A stretch of DNA of 64,000 nucleotides, taken from positions 1 to 64,000 of the forward strand of contig NZ_JBAKHX010000016.1 in NCBI RefSeq assembly GCF_036906915.1. Direction: 5' to 3'. The position numbers and the translations under genes were made by a program. Positions 49,427 to 57,838 of the stretch are shown here, piece by piece. This stretch comes from Phytohabitans sp036906915 (GTDB taxonomy: Bacteria > Actinomycetota > Actinomycetes > Mycobacteriales > Micromonosporaceae). The first letter of the stretch is position 1; the number at the start of each line of letters is the position of its first letter. Below the pieces are notes generated by a model. The model was given only the letters and a program-made list of their open reading frames with translations. It was not told the DNA's origin and searched no databases.

Positions 49427-51765
49427 CTGACAGTCCATATCGGACCATCCTGCGGATGCGGGCGCGGGAGGGGTGTGAGGCCGCATTCGAGAGCGCCTGG
49501 CGGACCGCCGCTGAGGAGATCAGCCGGATCCCGGGCAACCTGCGCCAGGAGTTGATCCGAGATGCCGAGGATCCCCGCACGTTCCTGATCACGAGTGACT
49601 GGAGCGATCCCCACGCCCTCGACGCGTTCGGGCGCAGCGCCGTACGGGATCGGCTCACCGCCGCGCTGCGCGATCTACGCGAGTCGGCCGAGCGGACCAC
49701 GTGCCAGGTGTTGCACACGGTGGAAGGGCACGGTCCACGCATCCGTGTGGTCGTGACGGTCAACGTGCCGGAGGGGCAGGAGCAGGCGTACGAGCGCGCC
49801 TATCTCAAGGTTGCCGAACGGATGCGGGGCACGCCCGGGCACGTCCGGGAGGAGTTGCTACGCGAGCCCGGCACCGGGACGTACCACCTGTTCGCCGAGT
49901 GGGAGGACGAGGCGTCGTTCAATGCCTGGGCGGACGACCAGTCGCATATGGACCAGACCGCGCCGCTCCTGCCGTACCTGCTGGAGAGCTTCAAGCGCTC
50001 CACTTATCACATCGTGGCGCGCCCGGAGGACCACCTGCCGCCCCTGGATCCGCAGCGGCCGCAGCAGAAGCTCCCGGAACAGAAGCTTCCGGAACAGCAG
50101 AAGGCGCCGGCCGCGCCGGTACCCCAGGTCGTCGAGGGGTCTACTGTGGATAGTTCGACTGACGTCCTTGTCGTGGGAGCCGGCCCGGCCGGTCTCACCG
50201 CGGCGATCGAGCTGGCCCGGCGCGGCATCGCCTGCCGGATCATCGACAAGCGGCCCGACGCTGCCGGCACCGCCGACAAGGCCATCGGTGTCCAGTGCCG
50301 GACCATGGAGATCTGGGAGAACATCGGCGTCGCCCGCGAGGCGATGGACGCGGGCATCTGGCTGCACGGCCAGACGGTGTACGTCAACGGGCAGAAGACC
50401 CACCAGGTCGACTGGGACCTGCCCGACCTGCCGTACGCCCACGTGGGTCTGCCGCAGTACGAGACCGAGCGCATCCTCACGAACTGCCTTGCCGGGCACG
50501 GCGTGAGCGTCGAGCGAGGGATCGAGCTTCAGGCGTTCACCCAGGACGCCGACGGGGTGACGGCCCGCGTGCTGCGCGCGGACGGCGGATCCGAGACGGT
50601 GCGAGCCCGTTACCTGGTGGGGTGCGACGGTGCGCACAGCGTCGTGCGGCAGAGCCTTGGCCTGACCTTCGAGGGTGGCATGGGGATGTTCCCCCAGCTG
50701 TTCATGCTGGGCGACGTCGACCTGGACTGGTCGATGCCGGAGGGCCACCTGCTGCGGTTCATCCAGGTGGAAGACGAAGAGATGAAGGGCATGCTCGTCT
50801 GCGTGCCGCTGCGTGGCCGCGGGCGCTACCGCGTCGCCACCCTCGCGCCACCGCGGTTGCAGGCCGAGATCGGCTCGGGCCCCATCCCGCCCGGTTTCTC
50901 GCAGGAGTACGAGCCACCCTCGCTCGCTGACATCCAGGCCGTCCTTGACCAATTGGCCCCGGCCGGCACGACCGCCAGCAACCTGCGCTGGTCGTCCATC
51001 TTCCGGATCAAGCACGGCATCGTCGACCGCTACCGGGTGGGTCGCGTCTTCGTCGCCGGGGACGCCGCGCACCTGCACCCGCCGGCCGGCGGCCAGGGCA
51101 TGAACACCGGCATCCAGGACGCCTGGAACCTCGGCTGGAAGCTCGCGTTCGCGGTCCGCGGAGTCGCCGCACCCGGGCTGCTCGACAGCTACGAGGCCGA
51201 GCGCCGCCCCGCCGGCAAGGCCATCGTCGACCGGGCGGTACGCGTCGCGTTCACCGACGAGATGGACATGGACGACGAACGGGCGCAGTTCCTGCTGGAG
51301 ATGCAGATGACGCTCACGTACGCGGGCAGCCCGCTGGTGGGCTCGTCCGGCGATCTCTTCGACGGCGGGCCGATGCCCGGCGACCGGGCACCCGACGTGC
51401 ATGAACTGCGGCGCTTCGGCGTCGGTCACCCGGTACGCCTGTTCGACCTCACTCGCGGCACCGCGCACACGCTGCTGGCCTACGCGGACTCTTCGACGGC
51501 CGAGGACGAGTTCATCGGCTTCGAAAAGCTGGCGGAGAAGGTACGCGGCTTCGTCAGCATCTACGTGGTAGCGAGCCCGGACGCGGCTGTGCCTCCGGCG
51601 CTCGACCTGCCCGTCCTGCGGGACGCGTCCGGCGGCTTCCGGAGCGCGTACGGCCTACGCGGGACGGGCGCATATCTCATCAGGCCCGATGGGCACGTCG
51701 GGTTCCGCTGCTCGCCGGTCTCGGCATCGGCGCTGGACGAGCACCTCGCTCAGATCTTCGTTTAG
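49423..51765 (+). CDS. Tandem ABM monooxygenase fused to FAD hydroxylase
   Basis: 780 residues. Residues 1-100 and 106-200 are two ferredoxin-like ABM (antibiotic biosynthesis monooxygenase) domains, as in WhiE ORFI and TcmH. A Gln/Pro/Lys linker (205-245) with a KLPEQ repeat follows. Residues 247-780 are a PheA/TfdB-type flavin hydroxylase: VLVVGAGPAGLTAAIELA, GCDGAHSVVRQSL, FVAGDAAHLHPPAGGQG and a thioredoxin-like tail. It joins two tailoring oxidations that are separate proteins in whiE (ORFI and ORFVIII). Start overlaps the KS-beta stop. Confidence 0.88.
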   Translation: MTDSPYRTILRMRAREGCEAAFESAWRTAAEEISRIPGNLRQELIRDAEDPRTFLITSDWSDPHALDAFGRSAVRDRLTAALRDLRESAERTTCQVLHTVEGHGPRIRVVVTVNVPEGQEQAYERAYLKVAERMRGTPGHVREELLREPGTGTYHLFAEWEDEASFNAWADDQSHMDQTAPLLPYLLESFKRSTYHIVARPEDHLPPLDPQRPQQKLPEQKLPEQQKAPAAPVPQVVEGSTVDSSTDVLVVGAGPAGLTAAIELARRGIACRIIDKRPDAAGTADKAIGVQCRTMEIWENIGVAREAMDAGIWLHGQTVYVNGQKTHQVDWDLPDLPYAHVGLPQYETERILTNCLAGHGVSVERGIELQAFTQDADGVTARVLRADGGSETVRARYLVGCDGAHSVVRQSLGLTFEGGMGMFPQLFMLGDVDLDWSMPEGHLLRFIQVEDEEMKGMLVCVPLRGRGRYRVATLAPPRLQAEIGSGPIPPGFSQEYEPPSLADIQAVLDQLAPAGTTASNLRWSSIFRIKHGIVDRYRVGRVFVAGDAAHLHPPAGGQGMNTGIQDAWNLGWKLAFAVRGVAAPGLLDSYEAERRPAGKAIVDRAVRVAFTDEMDMDDERAQFLLEMQMTLTYAGSPLVGSSGDLFDGGPMPGDRAPDVHELRRFGVGHPVRLFDLTRGTAHTLLAYADSSTAEDEFIGFEKLAEKVRGFVSIYVVASPDAAVPPALDLPVLRDASGGFRSAYGLRGTGAYLIRPDGHVGFRCSPVSASALDEHLAQIFV
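50065..50094 (+). repeat. 15-bp tandem repeat in the oxygenase linker
   Basis: Two adjoining copies of CAGAAGCTCCCGGAA differing at one base (second copy has CTT for CTC). They encode repeated QKLPE in the linker between the ABM and flavin parts. Slippage could lengthen the linker. Confidence 0.6.
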
Positions 51766-51774
51766 GGGGAACTC

Positions 51775-52095
51775 ATGAATCGGACGGTCATCGTCGCCCG
51801 TATCCAGCCCGACGCCGAGAAGGCCGTGGCCCGGGTCTTCGCCGAGTCGGACGCCACCGCCCTCCCGCACGACCTGGGGGTAGAGTCCCGGTCGCTGTAT
51901 TCGCTCGGTGACCTCTACCTCCACGTGATCGAGTTCCACGACAACCCGGCGGAAGCGCTGCGCAAGGCTCCTCAGCTGCCCGCGTTCCGGCAGATCAGCG
52001 CGGATCTGAGCGCGTTCATCCGGCCGTACGACGAGGACAACTGGCGGTCGCCGCAGGACGCGGTCGCCCGCGAGTTCTACAGCTGGCGCGCCTGA
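51775..52095 (+). CDS. TcmI-family polyketide cyclase
   Basis: 106 residues, single ferredoxin-like domain of the TcmI/WhiE ORFVII kind (VARIQPDAEKAVARVFAESD, LYLHVIEF, RPYDEDNW). These cyclases close the last ring of naphthacene or pentangular polyketides. Last gene of the biosynthetic operon, ending at a strong terminator. Confidence 0.93.
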   Translation: MNRTVIVARIQPDAEKAVARVFAESDATALPHDLGVESRSLYSLGDLYLHVIEFHDNPAEALRKAPQLPAFRQISADLSAFIRPYDEDNWRSPQDAVAREFYSWRA

Positions 52096-52115
52096 GCGCG
52101 GAGCCGGCCGAGAAA

Positions 52116-52153
52116 GGGCACCCTGTCCTGCTGAGCTGCGAGACAGGGTGCCC
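52116..52153. terminator. Terminator at the end of the polyketide operon
   Basis: Perfect 12-bp stem GGGCACCCTGTC / GACAGGGTGCCC around a 14-base loop, between the convergent cyclase and MFS genes. Confidence 0.75.
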
Positions 52154-52177
52154 ATTCCCATGCCGTGACCGGATCGG

Positions 52178-53974
52178 TCAGACGCCACCGGGGGGCAGGG
52201 TCTCGATGCGCGTGGGATCGGTTCTGGGGAGCGCGAGGACGAGCAGGAAGGCGGCGGCGAAGACCGCGACCTCGTACAGCGTGGTCTGGGCGGTCGAGCG
52301 GGTGAAGTCCTTGGCGAGGGCGTTTCTGGACGCGGTCTCCATCGCGCGGCCTACGGCAGCTTTGACATCTGGGGAGGCGTGCGCCATCTGCTTATCGGCC
52401 CGTTGCTGAGCCAGCCGGCACGACTCGGGCGTGGCGGAAAGGTCCTTCTGGTTGGCGCGATCGAGGAAGCAGGCGCGAAACCCTTCCACGATCTCGTCGG
52501 CGGCCTGGACCGGCAGCGTCGCCGCGGTCAGAGCCGCGCGTAGCGTGGCGGTCTGGGCGGCGCTGGCATGATTGGCGTTGGCTCCAATGAGGCCGAAGAA
52601 CAACACCCCGACGACCGCGATGCCGATCGCACCGCCGGCTTGTTGCATGGTGGCCAGCGCGCCAGAGGCGGCACCGGCCTCATCGTTGCGGATGCCGGTG
52701 AGCACGACGGACGTGGTCAACGAGACGAACAGACCAAGTCCGAAACCCGCGATGATCAAATCGCCGACGAACGACCATATCTGTGGCCGGCCGCCTTCCA
52801 GGTGCAGGGTCAAGATGATCAGGCCCATGCCGAGCGTCATCAGGACACAGCCGGCGGCGAGCCCGGAACGGCCCAGGCGTCGCGCGAGCGGTTCGGAGAC
52901 GGCCGAAGCGACAGCCGCGGCGAGGGCGATGGGCAGGGTGGCCAGCCCAGCCTCCAGTGCGGAGAAGCCGGCGCCCGTCTGCAGGTAGATGATGAAGTAG
53001 AAGAAGAACGGGGCGACCCCGAGGAAGAACACCAGGTTGAGCAGGAGCCCAACGGAGACGGCCCGACGCCGCAGCATCGACCACGGGATCAACGGCACCT
53101 CGTGACGGTCGGCGCAGCGACACCTGGAGCGCTGGCGCTGATGGCCCACGAACACGGCCAGGACGGCCACGCTGGTCGCGAGCATGAGGAAGGTCCATGC
53201 GGGCCAGCCCGCGTCGCGTCCGACGGTCAGAGGAAGGACCAGCAGGAAAAGTCCAACGGTGACCAGGGTCGCGCCCAGGAGGTCGACCCGACGTGCGTCC
53301 CGCGCCTTGGATTCCGGCAGAAACCAGACGCCAAGCACGAGCGCGGCAATCCCGATCGGCAGGTTGATCAAAAAGATCATCCGCCAGCCGGTGTTGAACA
53401 AGTCGGCTTGGATGAGGAGCCCGCCGAGCAGCGGCCCGAGGATGGTGGCGATGCCTAACGTGGCGCCATAGATCCCGTAGACCCGGTGCCTCTCGGCTGG
53501 CCTGAAGACGACCTGGATGACCGAGAGCACCTGCGGAAACATCAGGCCGGAGAACAGACCTTGGAGGAGGCGTGCGACAACCAGGGTGGTTGGTTCGCCG
53601 GCCAGGCCGCACAGTGCGGATGTCGCGGTGAAGCCGGCCATGCCGATCATGAACAGTCGCTTGCGCCCGTACACGTCGCCGAGCCGGCCGCCGACCAGCA
53701 ACGCGCACGCGAAAGTCAACAGGTAGCCACCAACGAGCAACTCGATCTCGGAGTAACTTGCTCGAAGATCTGCCTGAATCGGGGGGATGGCGATGCTGAC
53801 GATGCTGACATCGAGCAGTTGCATGAACGTCGCGGACAGCACGATCGCCAGGGTGAGATAGCGCCAGCGAGCAGATTGCGAGGCTGTCGGCGCCGCAGGT
53901 GACACGTCCTTGGCTGGCGCGGCCCGGACCGTCTCCGCCCGCACGGACCGCGCGTCCTCCCGAGTTTCCGTCAT
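52178..53974 (-). CDS. DHA2-family drug efflux MFS transporter
   Basis: 598 residues with 14 membrane helices. Motif A GGRLGDVYGRKRLF and motif C-like GATLGIATILGPLLGGLL are present. A long outer loop before the last helix holds two Cys. It resembles EmrB/QacA proton antiporters that export aromatic polyketides. Its place at the end of the type II cluster makes it the likely self-resistance exporter, but it is on the opposite strand and could have its own promoter in the AT-rich region near 54000-54060. Confidence 0.9.
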   Translation of the reverse strand: MTETREDARSVRAETVRAAPAKDVSPAAPTASQSARWRYLTLAIVLSATFMQLLDVSIVSIAIPPIQADLRASYSEIELLVGGYLLTFACALLVGGRLGDVYGRKRLFMIGMAGFTATSALCGLAGEPTTLVVARLLQGLFSGLMFPQVLSVIQVVFRPAERHRVYGIYGATLGIATILGPLLGGLLIQADLFNTGWRMIFLINLPIGIAALVLGVWFLPESKARDARRVDLLGATLVTVGLFLLVLPLTVGRDAGWPAWTFLMLATSVAVLAVFVGHQRQRSRCRCADRHEVPLIPWSMLRRRAVSVGLLLNLVFFLGVAPFFFYFIIYLQTGAGFSALEAGLATLPIALAAAVASAVSEPLARRLGRSGLAAGCVLMTLGMGLIILTLHLEGGRPQIWSFVGDLIIAGFGLGLFVSLTTSVVLTGIRNDEAGAASGALATMQQAGGAIGIAVVGVLFFGLIGANANHASAAQTATLRAALTAATLPVQAADEIVEGFRACFLDRANQKDLSATPESCRLAQQRADKQMAHASPDVKAAVGRAMETASRNALAKDFTRSTAQTTLYEVAVFAAAFLLVLALPRTDPTRIETLPPGGV

Positions 53975-54115
53975 CCTTACCCACCCAATCAGGCATTTGC
54001 CATCATCCGACCAGCAGGGAATATACCTGGCTAATGCGGGAATAATGGGATGGCGGGCTCGTGTGGCGGCGCTGACCGTGAGGGAAGCGGAATCCCGTGG
54101 CGGGAAACAGGGCCG

Positions 54116-55360
54116 TCAGCTGAGCCGGTGGGCGCGGTCGAGCAGGTAGCGCTGCTCGACCTGGTTGTCGGTCAGGGCGGCCGCTTCGCGATACAGCGTG
54201 GCCGCGCCGGCCATGTCGCCGGTCATGTGGAGGAGGTGCGCGCGGACGGCGCGTTCGCGTTGCCGGGTCAGTGGTTCCTGGTCGAGTCCGTGGCGGCCGT
54301 TGAGGTCGTCGAGCAGTGCCAGTCCTCGGGCCGGGCCGTAGGCTTTGGCTACCGCGACAACTCGGCTCAGCCGAACTGGTGGGGTCGGGGTAAGCCGTTC
54401 CAGCCACAGGTACAGTGCCGCGATCTGTGCCCAGTCGGTCTGCTCCGGCGAAGGGGCCGTGGCGTGGACGGCCGCGATCGCCGCTTGGAGTTGGTACGGG
54501 CCGATCTGGCGGCGGCTCCACACGGTGTCGATCAGCTCGGTGCCCTCATGGATCAGGTCAGGGTTCCACTGTGTGCGGTCCTGTTCGTCCAGTGGCACCA
54601 GTTCGTCGTCGCGGCTGGTGCGGGCGGTGCGCCGCGCCTCGTTGAGCAGCATCAGCGCGAGCAGTCCGGTCACTTCAGGGTCGTCGAGCAGGCGGTCGTG
54701 GAGCATGCGGGTCAGCCGGATCGCTTCGCGGGTCAGGTCGACGCGGGCGAGGGTGTCGCCGGTGGTGGCCGTGTAGCCCTCGTTGAAGATCAGGTAGAGG
54801 ACCTGCGTCACGGCGGCTACCCGGCTGTCCCGGTCGGCGTCGGTCGGCGCGGTGAAACGGGCGCCGGCGCGGGCCAGTTGCTGTTTGGCGCGGCTGATCC
54901 GAGTACCCATGGTGGGTTCGGTCGTCCCGTAGGCGTGCGCGATCTCGGCGGTGGTCAGACCGCCCACCGCGCGCAGCGTCAGCGCCACCTGGGAGGTGGG
55001 GCTCAGCGCCGGATGGCAGCACAGCAGCAGCAGCAGGGTGAGGCTGTCGTCGGTCTGCTGCGCCGGCTCGGCCTGGCGGGCCGGTTCGTGCATGGCCGGG
55101 TCGGCTGCCGCGGCCTGCTGCTCGCGGCGTCGCCGGGCCTGTTCGGAGCGCAGCAGGTCAACAAGTTTGCGGTAGCCGATCCGGATCAGCCAGCTGCGTG
55201 GGTTCTCCGGCACGCCCTCGACCGGCCAAACCTGGCTGGCGGCCAGTAGCGCCTCCTGTACCGCGTCCTCAGCGAGATCGAAGCGGCCGAAGCGGCGAAC
55301 CAGCGCGCCGAGCACCTGCGGCGCCTCGGTGCGCAGCAGGTGCTCGACGTCCGGGGTCAT
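54116..55360 (-). CDS. ECF42-type RNA polymerase sigma factor
   Basis: 414 residues: sigma region 2 (LVRRFGRFDLAEDAVQEALL), region 4 (LTTAEIAHAYGTTEPTMGTRISRAKQQL), and a long C-terminal TPR-like domain (about 190-414) that marks the ECF42 group. These sigma factors lack an anti-sigma gene and sit next to YCII/DGPF proteins, exactly as here: the start overlaps the YCII gene by four bases. Confidence 0.93.
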   Translation of the reverse strand: MTPDVEHLLRTEAPQVLGALVRRFGRFDLAEDAVQEALLAASQVWPVEGVPENPRSWLIRIGYRKLVDLLRSEQARRRREQQAAAADPAMHEPARQAEPAQQTDDSLTLLLLLCCHPALSPTSQVALTLRAVGGLTTAEIAHAYGTTEPTMGTRISRAKQQLARAGARFTAPTDADRDSRVAAVTQVLYLIFNEGYTATTGDTLARVDLTREAIRLTRMLHDRLLDDPEVTGLLALMLLNEARRTARTSRDDELVPLDEQDRTQWNPDLIHEGTELIDTVWSRRQIGPYQLQAAIAAVHATAPSPEQTDWAQIAALYLWLERLTPTPPVRLSRVVAVAKAYGPARGLALLDDLNGRHGLDQEPLTRQRERAVRAHLLHMTGDMAGAATLYREAAALTDNQVEQRYLLDRAHRLS

Positions 55361-55734
55361 GCGGTGAAGTCCTCGCCCATGATCGGCCGGATCTCGATCG
55401 GCTCGCCGAGCACGTCGACGATCCGGGTGACGATCTCGACGGCACGTTCGTGGCTGGCGACGTCGATCACGGCGAAGCTGGCCAGGACCTCTTTGAGTTC
55501 GGCGAACGGTCCGTCGGTGGCCACCACGCCGTCCGGGGACTTGCGGACGGTGGTGCTGACCGCCGGGTGGCCCAGGCCCTCGCTGGTGACGAACTCGCCG
55601 GTGGCGGCCAGTTCCTGCTCGAACTTCTGGTACGCGGCGAACGCGGCGAGGGCCTCCTCGGACGGGGTGTCGGCGGTCGCGGCGTCCCAGGCGGCGGCCG
55701 GGGTGTAGCTGAGCAGCAGGTACTTCATGGTCAT
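55357..55734 (-). CDS. YCII-family protein (DGPF domain)
   Basis: 125 residues with the signature TDGPFAELKEVLASF. A dimeric ferredoxin-like fold. DGPF proteins accompany ECF42 sigma factors and are thought to take part in the same stress response; their reaction is unknown. Second gene of the DUF998-YCII-sigma operon. Confidence 0.93.
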   Translation of the reverse strand: MTMKYLLLSYTPAAAWDAATADTPSEEALAAFAAYQKFEQELAATGEFVTSEGLGHPAVSTTVRKSPDGVVATDGPFAELKEVLASFAVIDVASHERAVEIVTRIVDVLGEPIEIRPIMGEDFTA

Positions 55735-55771
55735 CCTCTTGTTGATCGTGCTTCGGTAACGGTACGTCGCC

Positions 55772-56416
55772 TCAGGCGGTGCGGCGCAGCGACAGCGCGA
55801 GGACGGTCGTCCACGCGAACGCTACGAGTCCGTTGATCGCTATCTGGATGCTCGCGTGGTCCGGCGAGATGGGCAGCAGCAGCACGAGTGCGGCGACGCC
55901 GTTGGCCACGGCCGGCAGCACCGCTCGGCGGCGGATGTGGCGGACGGTCAGCACGATAGCGGCGACGGCGAGGGCGGTGAACGCGACGGCGGCTGCGGCC
56001 GAGTGCACGATGCTGTGCCACGACATCTGCGCGACCGGGGCGTCCGGGGTGCCGACCGGGAAGCCGTACTCCGGATCCATGGTGAACACGCCGGCCGCGA
56101 TCAGCCCGGCACCGAAGATCCCAACGAGGATCGGCACCGCGCGCCGACCGATCCCTTCGGTGAGGGTGCGCTTGGTCCCGGCCGCGAGCGCCAGCGCGCC
56201 GAGCCCGGCCGCCACGAACGTGGTGATCTGGATCCAGCCCAGGCCGCCGGTGGCGAGCTGGCTGATCGGGTGCCGGGTGATGTCGAACCCCTCACGGGTG
56301 CGCATCTGGACGATCGTCGAGGCGAAGAACACTGGCCCGGCCAGGGCACCGGCCAGCAGCAGGCGTCCGGACGAGGGGTGCACCGTGAGGGCGGCGGGGG
56401 CGGCGATGGTGGCCAT
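55772..56416 (-). CDS. DUF998 membrane protein
   Basis: 214 residues from ATG 56416 (GGAGG five bases upstream). Six helices; LAGALAGPVFFASTIVQMRTREGFDITRHPISQLATG is typical of DUF998. Function unknown. It is the first gene of the operon with YCII and the ECF42 sigma factor and is preceded by an ECF42-type promoter, so it is probably a regulon member. Confidence 0.87.
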   Translation of the reverse strand: MATIAAPAALTVHPSSGRLLLAGALAGPVFFASTIVQMRTREGFDITRHPISQLATGGLGWIQITTFVAAGLGALALAAGTKRTLTEGIGRRAVPILVGIFGAGLIAAGVFTMDPEYGFPVGTPDAPVAQMSWHSIVHSAAAAVAFTALAVAAIVLTVRHIRRRAVLPAVANGVAALVLLLPISPDHASIQIAINGLVAFAWTTVLALSLRRTA

Positions 56417-56439
56417 GACTTCCTCCATTCGGTGGGGTT

Positions 56440-56549
56440 CTTGCCGCTACCTCGTGGCCGGACCGGCGATCTCGACACGCACGTTGTGTGGTCTGAGTCA
56501 CAGCTGACGGGTGTCGAGGGGCGGGCGTCGCCTCCGAGGTAGCGGCAAG
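56440..56549. promoter_or_regulatory. Mirror-image ECF42-type promoters
   Basis: Plus strand: TGTCGA (56512-56517), 17 bases, then CGAGGTAGCGGCAAG (56535-56549). Minus strand: TGTCGA (56477 down to 56472), 17 bases, then the same CGAGGTAGCGGCAAG (56454 down to 56440). The elements match the TGTCGA / CGA-type motif I recall for ECF42. The identical 15-base downstream blocks form a perfect inverted repeat 80 bp apart. One promoter fires to the DUF998-YCII-sigma operon, the other to the gene at 56569. Confidence 0.75.
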
Positions 56550-56568
56550 TACTCACCAAGGAGGACCA

Positions 56569-56994
56569 ATGACTGAGAACCCGCAACCAAGCGCCGAACT
56601 GCAGGCCCTGGACCGCCTGGTCGGCACCTGGAAGGTGACCGGCGGCGCCGAGGGAACCGTGCGGTACGAATGGATGCCCGGCCGCTTCTTCCTGCTCCAG
56701 CACGTCGAACTGAGCCAGTTCGGCCAGCCGGTCACCGGCCTGGAAGTGATCGGCAACCTGCGCCCGTACGGCGAACCCACCAGCGCAGACGTGGTGTCGC
56801 GGTTCTACGACGCCACCGGCAACACCTTCGACTACGTCTACGAACTCACCAGCGACACGCTCACCATCTGGGCCGGCGCCAAGGGCAGCCCCGCGTACTA
56901 CCAGGGCACCTTCAACACCGACGGCACCGCCGTCACCGGCGAGTGGACCTACCCCGGCGGTGGCGGATACACCTCCACCATGACCCGGATCTGA
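56569..56994 (+). CDS. DUF1579-like protein, ECF42 regulon
   Basis: 141 residues. It opens LQALDRLVGTWKVTGG and continues with a lipocalin-like beta pattern (YEWMPGRFFLLQHVEL ... GNLRPYGEPTSADVVSRFYD), as in DUF1579. It probably binds a small hydrophobic ligand. It is divergent from the ECF42 operon with an identical promoter, and is thus a predicted direct target. Confidence 0.8.
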   Translation: MTENPQPSAELQALDRLVGTWKVTGGAEGTVRYEWMPGRFFLLQHVELSQFGQPVTGLEVIGNLRPYGEPTSADVVSRFYDATGNTFDYVYELTSDTLTIWAGAKGSPAYYQGTFNTDGTAVTGEWTYPGGGGYTSTMTRI

Positions 56995-57108
56995 CAGCGC
57001 CGCACAAGGCGACCGGCGCGGCCGGAGAGCGGTGGCCTCGCGTAACCCGCAGGTCACCGCCCTCTTCGGCCGCGCGGCTTGTCCGGACGCACAGCCGGGT
57101 CATCGGCG

Positions 57109-57777
57109 CTATCGCCGTTCCGACCCCGGCGGCCAACCCCCGGCTGACCGGCCGGCTGACTGGCCGGCTGACTGGGCATCGGCGCCTGCTGCGTGGAACC
57201 AATCAGCAGCCTCTTGAACGTGACGTCTCCTGTCGCGCCAGAACGTCGACTCCGAGGCGATGGGTTCTTCGTCGTCGGTAATTCGGCCGTCGATCAGCTC
57301 GCGAATGATGTCGGCGTGGCCGGCGTGCTGCGCAGTCTCGCCGACCATCCTGATCAACAGCACGCCGAGCGTTGTCTCCTGCTGACCCTCGGCCCAGTGC
57401 GCCACCCGGCCTGGGCTGTCCAACTCGCACCCGTCGATCGTGACGTCGGAATGAGCGCAGGCCCGCTGGTAGACGGCGGTGATGTAGTCGCTCGATTCAT
57501 CGGGCGTCGCCCACATGTCGATCTCGGAGTACGGGTCATCTCGGAACCACGACGGCCGCTCGAGCGGCGGGCGGCCGAACGACGCTCCGAGGTACCCGTA
57601 CTCCAAACCAGCTAGGTGCTTCACCAAACCCAGCAGGTTCGTGCCTGACGGAGTCAGTGGGCGACGTCGGTCATACTCCGACAACCCGTCCAGCTTGGCG
57701 AGCATTACTGCCCGACTGCCACGCAGGGCCGTCAGCAGCTCCCCCTTGAGATCGGTCGTCAGCTTCACGAACGCCAT
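57109..57777 (-). CDS. DinB-family protein
   Basis: 222 residues from ATG 57777. Four-helix bundle with the metal-binding His pattern HLAGLEYGYLG ... GETAQHAGHADIIREL, of the DinB/MST type. Such proteins may be thiol-dependent transferases (mycothiol in actinomycetes). The C-terminal 25 residues are Ser/Ala/Gly-rich and probably disordered. It follows the DUF899 gene on the same strand. Confidence 0.85.
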   Translation of the reverse strand: MAFVKLTTDLKGELLTALRGSRAVMLAKLDGLSEYDRRRPLTPSGTNLLGLVKHLAGLEYGYLGASFGRPPLERPSWFRDDPYSEIDMWATPDESSDYITAVYQRACAHSDVTIDGCELDSPGRVAHWAEGQQETTLGVLLIRMVGETAQHAGHADIIRELIDGRITDDEEPIASESTFWRDRRRHVQEAADWFHAAGADAQSAGQSAGRSAGGWPPGSERR

Positions 57778-57838
57778 CCGTTCCGAGTCGAGTCCGTCGT
57801 CGTCGCAGGCCAGTCTCCCAGGCTCTGCGCTCCACGCG

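Noticed and set aside
50065..50094. Short tandem repeat as a possible CRISPR or VNTR locus
   Set aside because: Only two units, in frame inside a protein linker, with no spacers. No CRISPR array was seen anywhere in the window.
54017..54044. Direct repeat GGGAATA twice, 21 bp apart, before the MFS gene
   Set aside because: Too short to separate from chance, and no regulator gene adjoins. It may still be part of the MFS promoter region.
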